Assembly (NCBI GenBank): GCA_949285145.1
Contig: CASDXQ010000011.1
Coordinates: forward strand, 1 to 63,764
Reading direction: 5' to 3'
Length of the DNA stretch: 63,764 nucleotides
DNA from: an uncultured Spirochaetales bacterium
GTDB lineage: Bacteria; Spirochaetota; Spirochaetia; Sphaerochaetales; Sphaerochaetaceae
The notes beneath the pieces are model-generated. The model saw only the letters and a list, made by a program, of their open reading frames with translations. It made no database searches and was not told the DNA's origin. Below are positions 60,517 to 63,764 of the stretch, in pieces. The position numbers and the translations under genes are program-made. Positions within the stretch are counted from its first letter, which is position 1, and the number at the start of each line of letters is the position of its first letter.

Positions 60517-61341
60517 CTATTTGTTCAGTTTCTCCATGAATATCTCCCTGTCTCGGCCTTCAAGAGGATTTGGCTGACCATCAGCCATTGCCTTTATCGC
60601 AGCGACTTCCTTTCCGGAGAAGCTCCGTCCCTTCAGCTTGTGGTTTTCAAAAGCCTCTGCCGCCATCGGGCATACAGCCTTCACCATCTCAAACATGACC
60701 TCGGCATAGGCCCTGATCTCAGCCTGGGCATGATGATCAAGTCTGAGTGCAAGGAAGTGGAAAAGATTGTGCAGATCAATTTCCCAGTAGAACTCGGTAT
60801 AAATTGACAAAGGCAGGTTGATTCTCGAAAGCTCACGGGCGATACCCATATCAAGAAGTTCATGATAAGTGTCGAATGTCGCCCTTGCATTGTCCTCAAG
60901 AAGCTTTTTAACCTTCTCTGCAGTCTCTCTGTCAACAGGCTCATTCTTTCTTCCCTGCTTGTTGTCTTCACTCTGAAGCGCGATCAGATCATCAGATGGA
61001 AGATAGGTTTCATCCTTCATGACAGAATAGCGGCCTGAAATCTCATTCATTCTCGCAGTTCTGTGCCTTACCCACTGGCGGGCAACAAAAATCGGAGCCT
61101 TGACGTGGAATGTGAAAACAACCTGTTCAAAAGGAGAGGTATGATCATTCCTGAGAAGGTAATTTATGAGGCCTTTGTCCTGACGGTATGTCTTTGTTCC
61201 TTCCCCATAGCTCACGCGTGCGCTCTGCACGATCCTCTGGTCTGAACCGAGGTAATCAACAAGGCGGACAAACCCCTTGTCGAGAACCGGGAATTCCCTA
61301 TCAAGTATTTTCTCGGCTTCTTCTACAATGCAATGTGCCAT
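60517..61341 (-). CDS. thyX: Flavin-dependent thymidylate synthase
   Basis: A 274-residue ThyX that makes dTMP from dUMP with FAD and methylene-THF. The signature RHRTARMNEISGRYS binds FAD and substrate; ARVSYGEGTKTYRQDKGLI and LPLSIYTEFYWEIDLHNLFH are flanking family motifs. The ATG at 61341 follows AGGAGG, and the open frame to 61482 overlaps rsmE. Last gene of malQ-rsmE-thyX. Confidence 0.95.
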   Translation of the reverse strand: MAHCIVEEAEKILDREFPVLDKGFVRLVDYLGSDQRIVQSARVSYGEGTKTYRQDKGLINYLLRNDHTSPFEQVVFTFHVKAPIFVARQWVRHRTARMNEISGRYSVMKDETYLPSDDLIALQSEDNKQGRKNEPVDRETAEKVKKLLEDNARATFDTYHELLDMGIARELSRINLPLSIYTEFYWEIDLHNLFHFLALRLDHHAQAEIRAYAEVMFEMVKAVCPMAAEAFENHKLKGRSFSGKEVAAIKAMADGQPNPLEGRDREIFMEKLNK

Positions 61342-61351
61342 AAAGCACCTC

Positions 61352-62059
61352 CTAAATAATTCCCATGGCTTCAAGCGCCAGTGCGCTGGATGCAACAGCG
61401 GCAGTCTCGCTGCGGAGTATTCTCTCTCCCATTTTAACAGGGATGAATGAATGAGTGAGGAAAACTTCCCTTTCCCTTGCACTCCAGCCCCGTTCGCCGC
61501 CTACTGCAATTGTAAGATCTCTTCCTTTTAAGTCAAGTTCGCAGAAACGCTTTGAACCGATGACATTGTCAAGAAGAATGTCCGTATCGCTTTCATTCAT
61601 TTCAAGCGCTTCTTCAAGACAGGAGGCAAAGCTCACCTTCATTATACCGGTGTGTCCGCCCTGCATGGCACCTGAAACGACAATTTCCCTGTATTCCCCG
61701 TTTGTGTAAAGTCCTGCCTCCTGATAGCTTTTCTCGCCCAAATCGCTTTTTACGAGTATCAGACGGGAAAGCCCCATTGAGGCAAGTTCCCTGAGAATCC
61801 TTTTCATGCAGATCGGGCGCACCATGGCAAGTATCATGGTAAGAGGATTGAGCTTACTGTCGTCACAGTGCGGATGGAATGTGAAATCAAGAGAATCCCC
61901 GGTAAGGGAAGTTATGACAGCCTCGCCGCGGAAAGAATCGTATTCACCCGCAATGAAGCTGTCACCTTCCCTGAGACGGAGCACTTTCCTTATATGAAGA
62001 AAGCGCTCATCACTGCCCTCGAAATGTCTGGTATCCTTGTCAAAGAGAATGATGTTCAA
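61352..62059 (-). CDS. rsmE: 16S rRNA m3U1498 methyltransferase
   Basis: A 235-residue SPOUT methyltransferase. HIRKVLRLREGDSFIAGEYD is the PUA-like start; ILVKSDLGEKSYQ, TIAVGGERGWSAREREVF and MGERILRSETAAVASSALAL form the SAM-binding knot. Overlaps malQ by 4 bp. Confidence 0.93.
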   Translation of the reverse strand: MNIILFDKDTRHFEGSDERFLHIRKVLRLREGDSFIAGEYDSFRGEAVITSLTGDSLDFTFHPHCDDSKLNPLTMILAMVRPICMKRILRELASMGLSRLILVKSDLGEKSYQEAGLYTNGEYREIVVSGAMQGGHTGIMKVSFASCLEEALEMNESDTDILLDNVIGSKRFCELDLKGRDLTIAVGGERGWSAREREVFLTHSFIPVKMGERILRSETAAVASSALALEAMGII

Positions 62060-63561
62060 CGGTTGTACATCCTGATGTAATACCTGAGGCGTCCGAAATT
62101 GTCATCATCAAGCATGCCCTGGCTCATCTTCCACGACCAGTTTGAAGTACCGCAGGTGGAAGGAACGTTCATCCTGGCATCGCTGTCAAGAGCAAGCACG
62201 TCCTGAAGAGGAATGACAGCATAGCGTGAACGGCTTGAAAGAGCTGCCCTGATGAAACGGTAGACGATATCCTCATCCGAGCATTCAAAGTAACGGCGGA
62301 CAATGTCTTTCATCTTGTCGCTCTGAGACTTGTACCAGCCCAGCGTGGTGTCATTGTCATGAGTGCCTGTATAGATGACACTGTTCTCATCCACATTGTG
62401 AGGAAGGTAGGCATTTGCCGCGTCAATCTCGCCGTCCCTCTCGTCAACGGAGAAGGCAAACTGAAGAATCTTCATTCCGGGCAGATTGTTCTCATCCCTT
62501 AGAGTCTCCACATCAGGAGTGATCACTCCGAGATCCTCTGCGATGATCGGAAGGTCATCTCCGAATTCCTTTCTGAAAGCTTCAAGCAGCTTATGCCCCG
62601 GACTGGGCACCCACTTGCCGTTCATTGCGGTATCCTCACCTGCAGGCACCTCCCAGCAGGCGGCAAAGCCTCTGAAGTGGTCAATGCGTACGATATCGCA
62701 CAGGGAGAAAGTTTCGCGCAGACGGCTTATCCACCAGGCGAAGCCGGTCTTCTCATGTTCCTCCCACCTGTAAAGAGGATTGCCCCACAGCTGTCCGGTC
62801 GCACTGAATGCATCAGGCGGGACTCCGGATGAAGCTTCCTGCACGCCGTTCTCATCTATTTTGAGGAGTCTTGTATTCGTCCATGCATCAACTGAATCAG
62901 GAGCAACGAATATGGGTATGTCTCCGATGATTCTGATGCCGTTCTCATTTGCATATTCCTTCAGTTCTGCCCACTGGGAGAAGAAGAAATACTGATACAC
63001 CTTGTAAAGTTCTATCTCATCCCTGAACTCGCTCCTCGCTTTATCGAGAGCACCTTTGTCGCGGACCTTCAGTTCCTCTGGCCACTGCGAGAACCAGCGG
63101 GAATCATTGTAATAGCCGCAAAGCACCTGATAGAGCGCATAGTCATCCAGCCACCATGCCTTGGCATTGCAGAATTTCCGGTATTCCTTTGGAGGCTTAA
63201 CGAGAAAATTCTGTGCGGCTTTTCTCAGAAGAGGCATCTTGAGCTCTCTCACCTGGCCGTAATCGACACGCTCGGTATCAAGATTGACATTGAATATATC
63301 AACAAGCTCCAGATAGCCGTTCTCATAAAGACTTTCCATGCTGATAAGCAGCTCATTGCCCGCAAACGTGGAACGGGCGGCATAAGGACTGTCTCCGAAA
63401 CCGGTAGGACCGAGCGGCAGAACCTGCCAGAGTCTGACCCCCGCATCCTTCATCTTGTCAACAAACCTGAAGGCATTCTCTCCGATATCACCGATCCCCC
63501 AATGAGAGGGAAGACTTACAGGATGCAGAAGCACCCCGCATTCTCTTGTTTTGTTTTCCAT
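62056..63561 (-). CDS. malQ: 4-alpha-glucanotransferase (amylomaltase)
   Basis: A 501-residue GH77 enzyme that transfers alpha-1,4-glucan segments. SLPSHWGIGDIGENAFRFVD, WQVLPLGPTGFGDSPY, VRIDHFRGFAACWEVP (nucleophile Asp), IAEDLGVITPDV (acid Glu) and GTHDNDTTLGWYKS. The ATG at 63561 has no ribosome site; a CATAAT -10 ends 6 nt upstream, so the mRNA is probably leaderless. First in malQ-rsmE-thyX. Confidence 0.95.
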   Translation of the reverse strand: MENKTRECGVLLHPVSLPSHWGIGDIGENAFRFVDKMKDAGVRLWQVLPLGPTGFGDSPYAARSTFAGNELLISMESLYENGYLELVDIFNVNLDTERVDYGQVRELKMPLLRKAAQNFLVKPPKEYRKFCNAKAWWLDDYALYQVLCGYYNDSRWFSQWPEELKVRDKGALDKARSEFRDEIELYKVYQYFFFSQWAELKEYANENGIRIIGDIPIFVAPDSVDAWTNTRLLKIDENGVQEASSGVPPDAFSATGQLWGNPLYRWEEHEKTGFAWWISRLRETFSLCDIVRIDHFRGFAACWEVPAGEDTAMNGKWVPSPGHKLLEAFRKEFGDDLPIIAEDLGVITPDVETLRDENNLPGMKILQFAFSVDERDGEIDAANAYLPHNVDENSVIYTGTHDNDTTLGWYKSQSDKMKDIVRRYFECSDEDIVYRFIRAALSSRSRYAVIPLQDVLALDSDARMNVPSTCGTSNWSWKMSQGMLDDDNFGRLRYYIRMYNR

Positions 63562-63567
63562 AGCATG

Positions 63568-63596
63568 ATTATGGCTGAAAAAATGCAGATTTTCAA
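63568..63596 (-). promoter_or_regulatory. malQ promoter, leaderless spacing
   Basis: TTGAAA (63596-63591), a 17-bp spacer and CATAAT (63573-63568), then six bases and the ATG at 63561. The clearest leaderless arrangement in the window. Confidence 0.6.
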
Positions 63597-63695
63597 TGTC
63601 AAAAAAATAAAACATATGGTATAATATTTGATTGTATCACCATTGATTTACGCTGTTTGAGCACTATGTAATTACATTCTTTACAAAAAGATATA

Positions 63696-63724
63696 TTGAG
63701 TTTCCCGTAAACTTGAAGTAAAAT
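63696..63724 (+). promoter_or_regulatory. Promoter 6 nt before the gene at the right edge
   Basis: TTGAGT (63696-63701), a 17-bp spacer and TAAAAT (63719-63724), then six bases and the ATG at 63731. Confidence 0.5.
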
Positions 63725-63730
63725 GGGACT

Positions 63731-63764
63731 ATGGATAGCAAGAGTGGGAAACTTCAGTTCAGCA
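63731..63764 (+). CDS. Start of an unidentified gene, cut by the window edge
   Basis: ATG followed by 10 open codons (DSKSGKLQFS) to the end of the window. It is supported mainly by the promoter with leaderless spacing directly upstream. Too short to identify. Confidence 0.35.
   Translation, partial: MDSKSGKLQFS

Noticed and set aside
1-63764. CRISPR arrays
   Set aside because: No set of regularly spaced identical repeats of 24-40 bp was seen; the 23-bp arrays have only three units with no unique spacers of CRISPR length.

Overview
The window looks like a chromosome segment of a spirochaete, most likely the Sphaerochaeta/Treponema branch. This rests on gene content and order only: split lptC-lptA-lptB followed by rpoN, a short hibernation factor, hprK and HPr; flavin-dependent ThyX; Nfn-type transhydrogenase; a clostridial-type nitrogen assimilation cluster. 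No ribosomal RNA or lineage marker is present, so the assignment is inference.

Layout. 1-8100: accessory region with a serine recombinase broken by one stop codon, then small genes of the detoxification or stress type (two GyrI-like proteins, SnoaL/NTF2-like, VOC, DUF3788, YoaP-type acetyltransferase, a GNAT remnant, an XRE regulator, a zinc-ribbon/flavin-binding protein, a C45-type hydrolase). 8175-11054: acetyltransferases, a small membrane protein and metK. 11121-12882: a broken cardiolipin synthase start fused to a locus with three 23-bp repeats and an AAA_14/DUF4143 ATPase. 12969-23723: nitrogen assimilation, with glnA-ANTAR regulator-glnN on the minus strand, a divergent three-gene ferredoxin-type glutamate synthase plus asparagine synthetase on the plus strand, and convergent pyrG. 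23889-25151: a second AAA_14/DUF4143 ATPase, again behind three repeats spaced 23 bp. 25367-27529: two genes each broken by one in-frame stop. 27896-42253: a minus-strand defence island (McrBC with EVE domain, type I HsdR/S/M with an extra membrane protein, AbiE toxin with truncated antitoxin, and an AbiJ-like two-gene pair) ending at the 3' end of a tRNA-Phe. 42565-63764: core genes, including peptidase and peptide permeases, folate cyclo-ligase, PTS IIA, NfnAB, tRNA-Leu, YmdB, RseC, LPS transport, sigma-54, HPr regulation, a LexA-like protein, holA, uvrC, thyX, rsmE and malQ.

The most notable system is a putative antitermination regulon built around the ANTAR protein at 15062-15607. Three transcripts (glnA-ANTAR-glnN, the glutamate synthase-asnB operon and pyrG) each start with a sigma-70-like promoter with an 18-bp spacer, followed 10-11 bp after the -10 by a 4-bp stem with a hexaloop AAAGGC or AAGGAC (A at loop position 1 and G at 4, the ANTAR recognition signature). 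In each case this hairpin overlaps the left arm of an intrinsic terminator. Classical ANTAR targets have two hairpins; here only one fits, at the 5' end of the RNA. Inclusion of CTP synthase would put glutamine-consuming nucleotide synthesis under the same control.

Other patterns: eight genes have a -10-like hexamer 5-7 nt before the ATG and no Shine-Dalgarno sequence, suggesting leaderless mRNAs; three reading frames are each interrupted by one nonsense codon; and a perfect 35-bp tandem duplication covers the 5' end of tRNA-Leu.
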